Positions 27,844 to 36,697 are shown, counted from the stretch's first letter. The stretch: DNA of 64,000 nt from Pseudomonas graminis (GCF_004364335.1 NZ_SOCR01000005.1:124001-188000), one strand, 5' to 3'. Numbers and translations are program-made. The notes: a model not told the origin generated them from the letters alone.

Positions 27844-28026
27844 ACCGCTCCCTGGAGTGCTTGCCAGTCGGTCATGTCCCTGAGCCGATACGCACAACCA
27901 CGGGGGTTGCACGTTGGGGTTGGTGTGCATGTCCGCTCGACGGAAAGCCTTAAAACCTCCTGCAATCTCCACCTTGAACTTTCGGGTTCAAGGGCTACAC
28001 CGACAGCGGTTCGTCGGGGAGTCTCG
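27844..28026 (+). ncRNA. ssrS: 6S RNA
   Basis: About 180-base RNA that mimics an open promoter and binds sigma70 RNA polymerase in stationary phase. Recognisable conserved pieces: GTCCCTGAGCCGATAC, AAGCCTTAAAAC, CACCTTGAACTTTCGGGTT followed by CAAGGGCTAC, and the closing stem formed by GCTCCCTGGAG at the 5' end and CGGGGAGTC at the 3' end. The position between zapA and ygfA is conserved in gammaproteobacteria. Ends are estimated to within a few bases. Confidence 0.93.
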
Positions 28027-28035
28027 AACCTTCTA

Positions 28036-28066
28036 CCCATCGCCAGGCGTCCCGTCTGGCGGTGGG
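28036..28066 (+). terminator. Hairpin downstream of 6S RNA
   Basis: An 11-base-pair stem (CCCATCGCCAG with CTGGCGGTGGG, one T-G pair) with a 9-base loop. No T run follows, so it may be a processing or pausing structure rather than an intrinsic terminator. Confidence 0.55.
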
Positions 28067-28125
28067 CATCGTGAATCTGCCTGATTACACGACATCACTT
28101 TTCAAAGCCTCACGGACCCGCCAGC

Positions 28126-28755
28126 ATGACCTCATCCGGCGCCGCTCCCCTCCCAGATCCTTCAACCCTCTCTCGACAACAGTTGCGTCGGCTGCTTCGC
28201 CATAATCGTCGCGCGCTCAGCCCGGCAGAACAGCGACAGGCGGCGCAGGGCTTGTACCGTCAACTTGCGCAAAACCCACTCTTTCGCCGCGCCAGACACG
28301 TTTCTCTTTACCTTCCGATGGACGGTGAAATCGATCCGAGCCTGCTCCTTCGTGCCGCTCAAAAACGCGGCAAGACCACTTACCTGCCGGTGCTCAGCGC
28401 CTGGCCGCGAACGAAAATGGTATTTCAGCGCGTGCTCCCCGGGGAAAAGTTCAGGCCGAACCGGTTCCGCATCCCGGAGCCACGTATCAATGCCAGGCGA
28501 CAACGCAAGATCTGGACGCTGGACCTGGTGCTGATGCCGCTCGTGGGATTCGATCCGCAAGGGGGGCGTCTCGGCATGGGTGGCGGCTTTTACGACCGCA
28601 GCCTGGCTTATCTCGCGCGTCGTAAAACCTGGCGCAAGCCGGTGCTGCTGGGACTGGCCCACGAGTGTCAGAAAGTCGGGAAACTGGCGGTCGCCAGTTG
28701 GGATGTTCCGTTGGCAGGAACAGTGACGGATAAGCGTTGGTATATGGCGGGCTGA
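28126..28755 (+). CDS. ygfA: 5-formyltetrahydrofolate cyclo-ligase
   Basis: ATP-dependent enzyme of 209 residues that converts 5-formyltetrahydrofolate to 5,10-methenyltetrahydrofolate. Family marks are the basic N-terminal helix RQQLRRLLRHNRRALSP, SLYLPMDGEIDPSLLL, and the loop LMPLVGFDPQGGRLGMGGGFYDRSL, the phosphate-binding signature. The ssrS-ygfA pair is a known gene arrangement and the two are usually co-transcribed. It converges with the small membrane-protein gene at 28807. Confidence 0.95.
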   Translation: MTSSGAAPLPDPSTLSRQQLRRLLRHNRRALSPAEQRQAAQGLYRQLAQNPLFRRARHVSLYLPMDGEIDPSLLLRAAQKRGKTTYLPVLSAWPRTKMVFQRVLPGEKFRPNRFRIPEPRINARRQRKIWTLDLVLMPLVGFDPQGGRLGMGGGFYDRSLAYLARRKTWRKPVLLGLAHECQKVGKLAVASWDVPLAGTVTDKRWYMAG

Positions 28756-28806
28756 ATCGTCAGCAGTGCGCGCTTGTGCAAGAAAAGCGCGCTGCAAAAA
28801 AGCGCT

Positions 28807-28956
28807 TTAGCGGCGGAGCTGTGACGGTTGTTGCTGAGTGATTTCAACCGGCGCGTCTGCCTTGGCAGCCCACAGACTTTGCGCGTAACCGGTGGTGACG
28901 ATTCCCAAGCCGAACAAAATTGCCAATATCCACAGTACATCCGGCTTGCGTCGCAT
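28807..28956 (-). CDS. 49-residue single-span membrane protein
   Basis: Short frame encoding MRRKPDVLWILAILFGLGI and then VTTGYAQSLWAAKADAPVEI and a Gln-rich tail ending LRR. Residues 7-24 form a membrane-spanning or uncleaved signal segment after a positively charged start, so the C-terminus should face the periplasm. AAGGGGA lies seven bases before the ATG. Typical codon use and a clean stop support expression. I recognise no family; it lies in the gap between ygfA and the EVE gene, in the opposite direction to both. Confidence 0.72.
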   Translation of the reverse strand: MRRKPDVLWILAILFGLGIVTTGYAQSLWAAKADAPVEITQQQPSQLRR

Positions 28957-29150
28957 TCATCGTCCCCTTTGTAACGAATCAGAATCTGAAATCGGTAGCG
29001 TTTAAACAAGGCTGCCAAGTCGTGCAGCCCTTAAAATGCCGGCATTCTGCGGCAACGTGACGCAACACGCAAATACTGACGCCAGCCGACTGTCGGTTTG
29101 TCATCAAAGCGTAGGACAACTTTCCCAAGACTTGTTCAGGAGCCTTATAA

Positions 29151-29600
29151 ATGGCCTATTGGCTGATGAAATCCGAGCCCGATGAGCTCTCGATCAGCGG
29201 GCTGAAAAAGCTCGGGCAGACACGCTGGGACGGTGTCCGCAACTACCAGGCCCGCAACTTTCTGCGGGCGATGGCCGTGGGCGATCAGTTCTTTTTCTAC
29301 CATTCCAGCTGCCCCGAGCCCGGGATTGCCGGCATCGGAAAAATCGTCAAGGCCGCATATCCCGATCCCACGGCGCTGGACGAAAAAAGCCACTACTTCG
29401 ACGCCAAAGCCACCGAGGAGAAAAATCCCTGGAGCGCGCTTGATGTGGGGTTCGTGGAAGCGTTTCCGAACGTGCTGGGGCTGGGGTTTCTGAAGCAACA
29501 ACCCGCGCTGGAGCAGATGCCTCTGGTGCAGAAAGGCAGCCGCTTGTCCGTCATGCCGATGACGGACGAAGAATGGGCCGCCGTACTGGGCCTGCGCTGA
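29151..29600 (+). CDS. EVE domain protein
   Basis: Protein of 149 residues consisting of one EVE (PUA-like) domain, close to human THYN1 and bacterial homologues: MAYWLMKSEPDELSISGL, TRWDGVRNYQARNFLRAMAVGD, FFYHSSCPEPGIAGIGKIV, and the end WAAVLGLR. EVE domains bind modified bases in nucleic acids (family knowledge), so a role in reading modified RNA or DNA is likely but the ligand is unknown. CAGGAGC lies before the ATG. It converges with the FliL-like gene, 17 bases apart. Confidence 0.93.
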   Translation: MAYWLMKSEPDELSISGLKKLGQTRWDGVRNYQARNFLRAMAVGDQFFFYHSSCPEPGIAGIGKIVKAAYPDPTALDEKSHYFDAKATEEKNPWSALDVGFVEAFPNVLGLGFLKQQPALEQMPLVQKGSRLSVMPMTDEEWAAVLGLR

Positions 29601-29617
29601 GTTCAGAATGAAGCGTG

Positions 29618-30028
29618 TTACTGGGCGATAAAGTTGTTGAACAGCAGATCATCAACCACGGGCTTGCCGGTCTCCTGGGTCAGCACTTGCTGGGTCTGCT
29701 TCAGGGCTTCCTGACGCAACTTCTCTTTGGCATCGACGTTACCCATGCTGTCGACTGTTTGCTGAGTGAACAATGCCACCAGTTGGTTGCGAATCAGCGG
29801 CTCGTTCTGCTTCACCAGTTTCTGCGCTTCAGCGCCGGTCACGCGCAAGGCGACGTCAGCCTTATAGACGTGCAGTTTCGGGCTGCCGTCCAGTGAGTAG
29901 TTGCCCACGAAGGGTGGCGTCAACGCCACGTAGGAAACCTTGTTCGGATCTTCTTTCTCGCCGCCCTCTTCGGCCAGCGCTACAACAGGCATCGACAATG
30001 CCATCAACATCACAATCCACGCTTTCAC
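29618..30028 (-). CDS. FliL-like flagellar basal body-associated protein
   Basis: Protein of 136 residues with an N-terminal hydrophobic signal (MKAWIVMLMALSMPVVALAEE). The rest follows the FliL domain: SYVALTPPFVGNYSLDGSPKLHVYKADVALRV, then VALFTQQTVDSMGNVDAKEKLRQEAL and VVDDLLFNNFIAQ. Genuine FliL sits in the fliL-fliQ cluster, so this is a stand-alone paralogue with a cleaved-looking signal instead of a membrane anchor. Role unproven. Confidence 0.85.
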   Translation of the reverse strand: MKAWIVMLMALSMPVVALAEEGGEKEDPNKVSYVALTPPFVGNYSLDGSPKLHVYKADVALRVTGAEAQKLVKQNEPLIRNQLVALFTQQTVDSMGNVDAKEKLRQEALKQTQQVLTQETGKPVVDDLLFNNFIAQ

Positions 30029-30163
30029 AGTCCGCTCCTCAATCCGCTTTGCCGCATAGCTTACTTCAGCTTATGCACACCTATCAGGCCGGGGCATGCT
30101 CATTGACCCCACAACCTCGCTACCTGTACTTATCGGCCACCCCCGAAAAAGGAATAGCCCTCG

Positions 30164-31141
30164 ATGAAAGCCGTGCTTTGTAAAGCCTTCGGTCCCGCTG
30201 CAGATCTGGTGCTGGAGGACATTCCAGGCCCGGAGCCGAAGAAGAACGAGATTCTTCTGGACGTGCACGCTGCCGGGGTCAACTTCCCGGACACGCTGAT
30301 CATCGAAGGAAAATACCAGTTCAAGCCGCCTTTCCCGTTCTCGCCCGGAGGTGAAGCCTCGGGCGTCGTGACGGCTGTCGGTGAAAAGGTCAGCCATGTT
30401 CGTGTCGGCGACAGGGTGATGGCGCTGACCGGCTGGGGCAGTTTCGCTGAACAGATCGCCGTGGCCGGTTACAACGTCCTGCCCATTCCCGAAGCGATGG
30501 ACTTCACCACCGCCGCCGCATTCAGCATGACCTACGGCACGTCCATGCACGCCCTCACCCAGCGCGCCAATCTAAAAACCGGCGAAACGCTCCTCGTCCT
30601 CGGCGCTTCCGGGGGCGTCGGCCTCGCCGCGGTTGAAATCGGCAAAGCCATGGGCGCTCGCGTGATTGCCGCCGCCAGCAGCGCAGAGAAGCTTGAGGTC
30701 GCCAAAAAAGCAGGCGCCGACGAGTTGATCAACTACAGCGAAAGCAATCTGAAGGATGAAATCAAACGCCTCACCCATGGCAATGGCGTCGATGTGATCT
30801 ATGACCCTGTGGGCGGTGACCTTTTTGATCAGGCTGTTCGCGGCATCGCCTGGAACGGGCGATTGCTGGTCGTCGGCTTCGCCAGTGGTCGCATTCCCGA
30901 CTTGCCGGTCAATCTCGCGCTATTGAAAGGTGCCTCGGTTGTGGGTGTGTTCTGGGGCTCATTTGCCCAGCGCCAGCCCCAAGACAACGCGGCGAATTTC
31001 CAGCAACTGTTCACCTGGTTCAGCGAGGGCAGGCTGAAGCCACTGGTGTCGAAGGTTTACCCGCTGGAGCAAGCGGCGGAAGCCATTGAATCGTTGGCGC
31101 AGCGTAAAGCGGTGGGCAAGGTGGTGGTGAGCGTCAGGTAA
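30164..31141 (+). CDS. NADPH:quinone oxidoreductase family protein
   Basis: Zinc-free medium-chain reductase of 325 residues. The start MKAVLCKAFGPAADLVLEDI, the NADPH loop LVLGASGGVGLAAVEIGKAMGARVIAAASS and the stretch DVIYDPVGGDLFDQAVRGIAWNGRLLVVGFASG mark the quinone oxidoreductase group. No cysteine cluster for zinc is present. It probably reduces quinones or enals with NADPH in the cytoplasm. GGAATAGCC precedes the ATG, a weak ribosome binding site. The same position, before glpT, is held by a probable oxidoreductase in P. aeruginosa as I recall. Confidence 0.92.
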   Translation: MKAVLCKAFGPAADLVLEDIPGPEPKKNEILLDVHAAGVNFPDTLIIEGKYQFKPPFPFSPGGEASGVVTAVGEKVSHVRVGDRVMALTGWGSFAEQIAVAGYNVLPIPEAMDFTTAAAFSMTYGTSMHALTQRANLKTGETLLVLGASGGVGLAAVEIGKAMGARVIAAASSAEKLEVAKKAGADELINYSESNLKDEIKRLTHGNGVDVIYDPVGGDLFDQAVRGIAWNGRLLVVGFASGRIPDLPVNLALLKGASVVGVFWGSFAQRQPQDNAANFQQLFTWFSEGRLKPLVSKVYPLEQAAEAIESLAQRKAVGKVVVSVR

Positions 31142-31206
31142 CGAGGATCGGGATCTACCCCGCTCTGAAGAAACGGAGCTCACCCTGCGGAGTTCTCTGT
31201 ACGCGC

Positions 31207-31842
31207 TCACAGCATCATCCTCACTTGATCAGGCAACACGTCCTTGTAACGCAGTTCCGGATTCGCCCGGCATCGCTGAATGACCTCCGGAACTGCATCT
31301 GCCATCTCATCCCCCAGGGCAAACCTTTGCTGGTCGGACAGCTTTCTGTAAGTCGCCACCCTCGCCAGCACGCTGTAGGTGTGCCGGAACACGCTCATCT
31401 CCACCTGTTCAAGATCAGAGGAGTTCTGCTGGAAGTCGTCGAAGCGCTTGTTGAATTTCGCGCAGGACAGGTGGCGCAGACTCCGATGCAGCCAAGGCAC
31501 GTGAGCATTTCCTTCACGCGGGTGGACGAAGTAATGCTCCTGGCGCAGCGAGATAACTGCCGGACGCTGCTCACTGACGCCCCAGGGTTTTACGCGCCAC
31601 GTTGGCACCACCTTTACGACGGCGAGGGAAAACAGAGGATGCGAGCTGTCCAGCACTTCAGGCTCGGAAACCCGTCCGTCATGGTGCGCCTTCAGGTCGT
31701 AGACGACCCACCCGGATATTCCCGATTTTGAAAGCGAATAAGGCCAGGCGGGCGCCCTGCGGTAATCAAACTCCACACTGCCGTCGTCCGCGCTCGCTGC
31801 GATACAAATCGCACACATCACGCATAGAACCCATCTGCTCAT
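31207..31842 (-). CDS. TonB C-terminal-like secreted protein
   Basis: Protein of 211 residues. A signal peptide is seen (RWVLCVMCAICIAASADDG, cleavage near residue 19). Residues about 25-95 (YRRAPAWPYSLSKSGISGWVVYD, then VLDSSHPLFSLAVVKVVPTW) have the YP-x-G-x-V and DG-x-V pattern of the TonB C-terminal domain. A helical charged extension of about 110 residues follows. The membrane anchor and proline-rich linker of true TonB are absent, so it cannot transduce energy in the usual way. Start chosen so that the signal peptide is at the N-terminus. Function unknown. Confidence 0.75.
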   Translation of the reverse strand: MSRWVLCVMCAICIAASADDGSVEFDYRRAPAWPYSLSKSGISGWVVYDLKAHHDGRVSEPEVLDSSHPLFSLAVVKVVPTWRVKPWGVSEQRPAVISLRQEHYFVHPREGNAHVPWLHRSLRHLSCAKFNKRFDDFQQNSSDLEQVEMSVFRHTYSVLARVATYRKLSDQQRFALGDEMADAVPEVIQRCRANPELRYKDVLPDQVRMML

Positions 31843-32137
31843 CACTGTCGTCACCCGCGCCCCTCCAGTCTGCCTTCTGCGTGGGTGCAAAAGACTGGCG
31901 CGCATTTTGTGCGCTGGCCTGCAGCGGCAATAGCTCATGACTTCCCAGGGAAGCGTAGGATCGGTCCCAAAAAATCAACACGTCATTAAACAACCCGCGA
32001 CGGCACCTGATGTGTTCCGTATATTTCACGGCCGATACAGTCAGAGGGGAGAGGTTTGAGATTTGCTTGCGTTGTTCATTACTCATCTTCATCGTAAAGT
32101 CCTCTGCCCCGACATAACACCATTAGAAGCTAGCTCG

Positions 32138-33109
32138 ATGATTCCTAAAATCTCTGTGGTTCTACCCACGTACAACGTGGAGGCCTATATCTCGGAAACG
32201 CTTAGCTCACTGTTCAACCAAACGGTCCCGCTTTTCGAAGTCATCATAATCAACGATGGTTCGACCGACGGAACACTTGCAGTGATCGAAGAGCAGTTCG
32301 GTCATCGTCCCGAGCTCTTAGTCGTGAGCCAGGAGAATCAAGGGGTCGGGGAGGCACGTCGCCGCGGCTTGGCAACGGCAACCGGCGACTACGTGTTTTT
32401 CTGCGATCCGGATGACGTAATTGGAGCGGGTTTGTTCGCAGAGTTTGCTACGAGATATGAGGCTGACTCGAACATTGAGTTGTTCTACTTTTCTAAACGC
32501 TCTTTCACCGAGGGTCCTGAAGGACGCGTCATCAATCGGCGCACCACCGCAGCAACACGTGAAGGCTGGTTCGAGTCAGGGGGTGCGCTGCTACAGGATT
32601 TAATCCTGTCCGAAAAATACCATGCTGCTATGTGGCAATATATTTTCCGTAGGTCTGTGTGTGATCGGTTCACCGTCGCGCTAGAGGGCAGAGCGCATGA
32701 AGATCATGCGTTCAGCATGTGTATATATCTCCACAGTCAAAGAGCTTACGCCGCATCGGCCGACTATTACTTTTATCGCGAACGCACCGGGTCTCTAACA
32801 CAGAGTCGGAAAAATGCTGACTACGTAATGGCCAGTTACGCTGCCTATCTCAACACAATCACAGAACTCAAGAAACATGTGAGGTCTCTTGATCAGGGAT
32901 CTGCAGTTGCGCTCAAATTCATGGAGCGCAATGTCAGTGCACTCATCAACAAATGCGTTAAACAACATGTGAAGCTGCCGCGCGGTCTCACGAAAAAAAC
33001 CTGGAAAAACGCACACGACTGTAGAGTAGGCCTCCATTTCCGCCTTCCAATTTTGCTTCCTTACCCGCTGTATCTGATGCGCGTCGCTCGCGCCATCTTT
33101 AAGCGTTAG
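32138..33109 (+). CDS. Family 2 glycosyltransferase
   Basis: Glycosyltransferase of 323 residues with a GT-A fold: ISVVLPTYNVEAYISETLSSL, EVIIINDGSTDGT, then the metal-binding CDPDD at residues 89-93. The C-terminal half is basic and ends in a hydrophobic segment near 305-315, which could dock at the membrane. GC content and codon choice are visibly lower than in the flanking genes (many ATA, TTA, AGA codons), a sign of horizontal acquisition. The start is an ATG with only a weak AGAAG upstream. Acceptor and donor sugar are unknown; no other glycan genes are adjacent. Confidence 0.9.
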   Translation: MIPKISVVLPTYNVEAYISETLSSLFNQTVPLFEVIIINDGSTDGTLAVIEEQFGHRPELLVVSQENQGVGEARRRGLATATGDYVFFCDPDDVIGAGLFAEFATRYEADSNIELFYFSKRSFTEGPEGRVINRRTTAATREGWFESGGALLQDLILSEKYHAAMWQYIFRRSVCDRFTVALEGRAHEDHAFSMCIYLHSQRAYAASADYYFYRERTGSLTQSRKNADYVMASYAAYLNTITELKKHVRSLDQGSAVALKFMERNVSALINKCVKQHVKLPRGLTKKTWKNAHDCRVGLHFRLPILLPYPLYLMRVARAIFKR

Positions 33110-33265
33110 CTGCAAATCTGCAGGCACTACACAAATGACGCGCCCGCGAAACGCAAAATTTTCCATGGCACCTGTAAACACCCTGGCAGGTAAGCGGTAC
33201 CCATAGCCTGGCTACGGACAGCCGGGCATGGGAGTGCGCACTTCGTCCGATGAGAAGCCTTCCTA

Positions 33266-33302
33266 TTTTCTGTAACGAAAATGTAATATTCGGATTCGCA
33301 TA
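33266..33302 (+). promoter_or_regulatory. Candidate operator region before glpT
   Basis: AT-rich stretch with the inverted repeat TTTTC-N6-GAAAA followed by two ATTCG half-sites. GlpR sites in bacteria contain TTCG/CGAA-type half-sites, so this may be a GlpR operator, but the match is partial. Confidence 0.3.
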
Positions 33303-33327
33303 ACAAAAAAATAAATGGAGTGTCCCG

Positions 33328-34677
33328 ATGTTTGCCTTTTTCCGTCCTGCCGCACATCAGGCTCCGCTGCCTGAGGAGCGTGTCGACTCCACCTACCGCC
33401 GCCTTCGCTGGCAGATTTTCGCCGGCATCTTCTTCGGTTACGCCGGCTACTATTTGCTGCGCAAGAATTTCTCGCTGGCCATGCCCTACCTGATCGATGA
33501 GGGATACACCCGTGGTCAACTGGGCCTCGCGATCTCGGCGATTGCCATTGCGTACGGACTGTCGAAATTCCTCATGGGGCTGGTGTCGGATCGCTCCAAC
33601 CCGCGTTACTTCCTGCCATTCGGGCTGGTGATCTCAGCGCTGGTGATGTTCGTGTTCGGATTCGCACCCTGGGCGACATCCAGTGTGACAATCATGTTCA
33701 TTCTGCTGTTCATCAATGGCTGGGCCCAGGGCATGGGCTGGCCGCCGAGCGGACGCACGATGGTGCACTGGTGGTCGCAGAAGGAACGTGGTGGCGTGGT
33801 GTCGGTCTGGAACGTGGCGCACAACGTCGGCGGCGGCTTGATCGGCCCGCTGTTCCTGCTCGGACTCGGCTGGACCAACGACTGGCACGCCGCGTTTTAT
33901 GTGCCTGCGGCGGTTGCGCTGTTTGTCGCCCTGTTCGCGTTCGTCACCATGCGCGATACCCCGCAGTCTGTGGGCTTGCCGCCGGTGGAGGACTACAAGA
34001 ACGACTACCCGGAAGGCTACGACGCGAGCCACGAAGAGGAATTCACCGCCAAAGAGATCTTCGTCAAATATGTCCTGCGCAACAAAATGCTCTGGTACAT
34101 CGCGCTGGCCAACGTGTTCGTCTACCTGCTGCGCTACGGCGTGCTGGACTGGGCGCCGACGTACTTGAAAGAAGCCAAGCACTTCGACGTCGACAAGACG
34201 TCCTGGGCCTACTTCTTCTACGAGTGGGCGGGCATCCCGGGCACGCTGCTGTGCGGCTGGATGTCCGACAAAATCTTCCGTGGCAACCGTGGCCTGACCG
34301 GGATTGTGTTCATGGCAATGGTGACCGTTGCGACGCTGGTGTACTGGCTCAATCCGCCAGGCAATCCTACCGTCGACATGATTGCGCTGGTCTCCATCGG
34401 TTTCCTGATCTACGGCCCGGTGATGCTGGTCGGCTTGCAGGCGCTTGAGCTGGCGCCGAAGAAAGCTGCCGGCACCGCAGCGGGATTCACTGGCCTGTTC
34501 GGGTACCTCGGTGGCTCGGTCGCCGCCAGCGCGCTGATGGGTTACACGGTCGACCACTTCGGCTGGGACGGCGGCTTCGTGCTGCTGGTGTCCGCTTGCA
34601 TCCTCGCGATGGCGTTCCTGGTGCCGACGCTGCGTCATACGCGGGTGGCGAGCCAGTCGCGAGAGGAGAAGGCTTAA
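33328..34677 (+). CDS. glpT: Glycerol-3-phosphate transporter GlpT
   Basis: Inner-membrane antiporter of 449 residues in the major facilitator superfamily, taking in glycerol-3-phosphate in exchange for phosphate; it is also the entry route for fosfomycin (known). The family signature is plain: [29 protein letters not shown], with the substrate-binding arginine in [26 protein letters not shown], and twelve hydrophobic segments. TGGAGTG lies before the ATG. It is a single gene; the glp regulator and enzymes are not in the window. Confidence 0.97.
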   Translation: MFAFFRPAAHQAPLPEERVDSTYRRLRWQIFAGIFFGYAGYYLLRKNFSLAMPYLIDEGYTRGQLGLAISAIAIAYGLSKFLMGLVSDRSNPRYFLPFGLVISALVMFVFGFAPWATSSVTIMFILLFINGWAQGMGWPPSGRTMVHWWSQKERGGVVSVWNVAHNVGGGLIGPLFLLGLGWTNDWHAAFYVPAAVALFVALFAFVTMRDTPQSVGLPPVEDYKNDYPEGYDASHEEEFTAKEIFVKYVLRNKMLWYIALANVFVYLLRYGVLDWAPTYLKEAKHFDVDKTSWAYFFYEWAGIPGTLLCGWMSDKIFRGNRGLTGIVFMAMVTVATLVYWLNPPGNPTVDMIALVSIGFLIYGPVMLVGLQALELAPKKAAGTAAGFTGLFGYLGGSVAASALMGYTVDHFGWDGGFVLLVSACILAMAFLVPTLRHTRVASQSREEKA

Positions 34678-34700
34678 TTTCCGCTCTGTCCGGGACGGAC

Positions 34701-34790
34701 GTAGGGGCGCGCTTGCCCGCGATTTCGATCTGTCTGAGATGAATTTGTCGACTGATACAACGCATTCGCGGGCAAGCGCGCTCCTACAGG
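34701..34790. repeat. Inverted REP pair
   Basis: GTAGGGGCGCGCTTGCCCGC and its inverse GCGGGCAAGCGCGCTCCTAC with a 45-base spacer, between the convergent ends of glpT and the ChaC-like gene. Same REP type as at 22604-22693. Confidence 0.88.
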
Positions 34791-34843
34791 TGAAGCGCTG
34801 AGGCGTGCCCATCAGGCAGAGCTAACGTAGGCAGGTCAGGCGG

Positions 34844-35518
34844 TTATATCGCCAACAACACCGGCCTGCAGCGCTTGAACCGCGCTTCCAGGCTCAGGTC
34901 CGGCATCGCATGGGTGCGCAGTGCTCGGATGGTTTGTTCGACGTATTCCCACGTAGTCCCGAATCGCCCGCTGGCATTGGCCAGCACCTGGGTGAGCACA
35001 CTGTCGGGCAGGTTGCCGGCGTAACTGGGCAGATGCCGCTCCAGCACAAATCCCAGAGCCTGCACCTTGGTGCCGTCTTCAAGTCGGCAGTTGAGCCAGT
35101 GCGGGCGATAGGACGGGAACGGCATTTCCCTCTGCCACAACGCCAGCAAGGATTCGTCGATATTGTCTTCGGGCAATCGGTAGGCGAATCCGCTGCAGGA
35201 GCCGCCGCGATCCAGACCGAACACCAAACCTGGCTGCTCGGGCGTGCCACGGTGTTCGTGGGACCAGAGATAAAGACCGCGATGATAGCCGTGGACCCGA
35301 CCGCGCTGACGCTCGACGGCGCTGCACTCGGGTCGCCAGATCAATGATCCGTACGCGAACAACCAGATCGGACCGCCCTGATGGCGGCTCATCGTGGCAT
35401 GGATGGAGGCAAGCAACTGGTCGCGGCTCAGTTTCGGCCCAAGATCGATGACCGGCGGGTAGGACAAACCCAGGCCGTCATGGACGGCTTCCGCCAGAAT
35501 ATTGATTTGATTCCCCAT
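34844..35518 (-). CDS. ChaC-like gamma-glutamylcyclotransferase
   Basis: Enzyme of 224 residues of the ChaC family, which cleaves glutathione to 5-oxoproline and Cys-Gly. The diagnostic phosphate-like loop IWLFAYGSLIWRPECSAVERQRGRVHGYHRGLYLWS is present, and the catalytic Glu is expected in the segment around YRPHWLNCRLEDGTKVQALGFVLER. About 50 residues precede the core. The start is the ATG after GGGGGGAACC; the frame is open 27 codons further up. Interestingly gshA, making the substrate, is 28 kb away. No partner genes adjoin. Confidence 0.88.
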   Translation of the reverse strand: MGNQINILAEAVHDGLGLSYPPVIDLGPKLSRDQLLASIHATMSRHQGGPIWLFAYGSLIWRPECSAVERQRGRVHGYHRGLYLWSHEHRGTPEQPGLVFGLDRGGSCSGFAYRLPEDNIDESLLALWQREMPFPSYRPHWLNCRLEDGTKVQALGFVLERHLPSYAGNLPDSVLTQVLANASGRFGTTWEYVEQTIRALRTHAMPDLSLEARFKRCRPVLLAI

Positions 35519-35728
35519 CTGGTTCCCCCCACCGGCAAGGCTGACGCCGGTGCAACGCTGAACACTCATGAAACGGGTCTGGCAACAACGAATGAACAAT
35601 CAGACGGCATCGCAGGCAGTGTGACGGTGTGACTCAGCCACCGGCGCATGGGTCACGCCGGAAAACCGATATCTGACAAACAGTCATGCAATACGCTGTC
35701 CACATCCGGCTCGGCGAGTGGCTGCGCT

Positions 35729-36697
35729 TCAGGGCCTCGGTGCATACGCGAAAACATCGGCACGCATCTGATGCGCATCCATGCCGGCCAGCACCAGCGC
35801 ATCGAGGGTCGAATAGACCATTGCCGGTGAACCGCTGGCATAGACATAAAGCGACTTCAGATCGCTGAAGTCCTCGCAGACCGCCTCGTGCAGCATCCCG
35901 CAACGCCCTTCCCAACCGCATAGATCACTGACGATTTTGTGCAGGAAAAGATTAGGCAGCGTCTGCCATTCATCCCAATGCTTGAGCTGATAGAAATCTT
36001 CCGGACGGCGCATTCCCCAATACACGTGCACCGGATATGGAAAACCCTTGGAGCGGCAATGCTCGATCAGGCTCTGCATCTGCCCCATACCGGTGCCTGC
36101 CGCGATCAATACCAGCGGCCCGTCGGGCAACTCGCCCAAATGAGTGTCGCCGAACGGCAATTCGACCCGCGCCATACCCTCGCGCTGTAACTGTTTGATC
36201 AGATTTTGCGCACTGGCCTCGCGGGCAAGCACGTGGATCTCCAGTTCTCGTCCGTTCTCCGGGGCCGAGGCCATGGAAAACGCTGATTTTTCGCCGTCAT
36301 CCCTGTGGATCATCAAGTACTGACCGGCGTGGTAACGCGGCGGTTTGCCCGCAGGCGCACGGAGCATCACGCGCCAGACATCGCCGCCGACCTCAACGCA
36401 CTCACTGACCTGGCAGGCGAACGTGCGCACCGGCAACTCACCGAGCGCCAGCACACTGTCCCACAGCACAACGCAGTCTTGCTGCGGCACCGCCAGGCAT
36501 GTGTAGATTTCGCCATGGCTGCGGATCTCTCCAGCCTGCTCGACGCTGCCTTCTACAAGCAGGGCGGAACAGATATGGCAATTGCCGTTGCGACAGCTTT
36601 GAGGGCATTCGTAGCCCAGACGCTGAGCGGCGTCGAGGATCCGCTCGCCTGCCAATGTCTCGATGACTGCGCCCGATGGCTGCAAGGTTACACGCAT
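35729..36697 (-). CDS. [2Fe-2S] ferredoxin-flavin oxidoreductase
   Basis: Electron-transfer protein of 322 residues with a plant-type ferredoxin domain first (cysteines in CPQSCRNGNCHICSALL and later TCLAVP) then an FAD-binding barrel (HAGQYLMIHRDDGEKSAFSMAS) and an NAD(P)H domain (LVLIAAGTGMGQMQSLI, YVYASGSPAMVYSTLDAL). It is usually annotated as CDP-6-deoxy-delta-3,4-glucoseen reductase, but no such sugar pathway is here, so that name is doubtful. Its ATG shares a base with the ubiD stop (TGATG), so the two are translationally coupled. It may pass electrons to a partner oxygenase or reduce flavin. Confidence 0.9.
   Translation of the reverse strand: MRVTLQPSGAVIETLAGERILDAAQRLGYECPQSCRNGNCHICSALLVEGSVEQAGEIRSHGEIYTCLAVPQQDCVVLWDSVLALGELPVRTFACQVSECVEVGGDVWRVMLRAPAGKPPRYHAGQYLMIHRDDGEKSAFSMASAPENGRELEIHVLAREASAQNLIKQLQREGMARVELPFGDTHLGELPDGPLVLIAAGTGMGQMQSLIEHCRSKGFPYPVHVYWGMRRPEDFYQLKHWDEWQTLPNLFLHKIVSDLCGWEGRCGMLHEAVCEDFSDLKSLYVYASGSPAMVYSTLDALVLAGMDAHQMRADVFAYAPRP

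Noticed and set aside
35600..35728. A small gene between the ChaC-like and reductase genes
   Set aside because: The open frames there are antisense to or overlap the reductase end, with no ribosome binding site.
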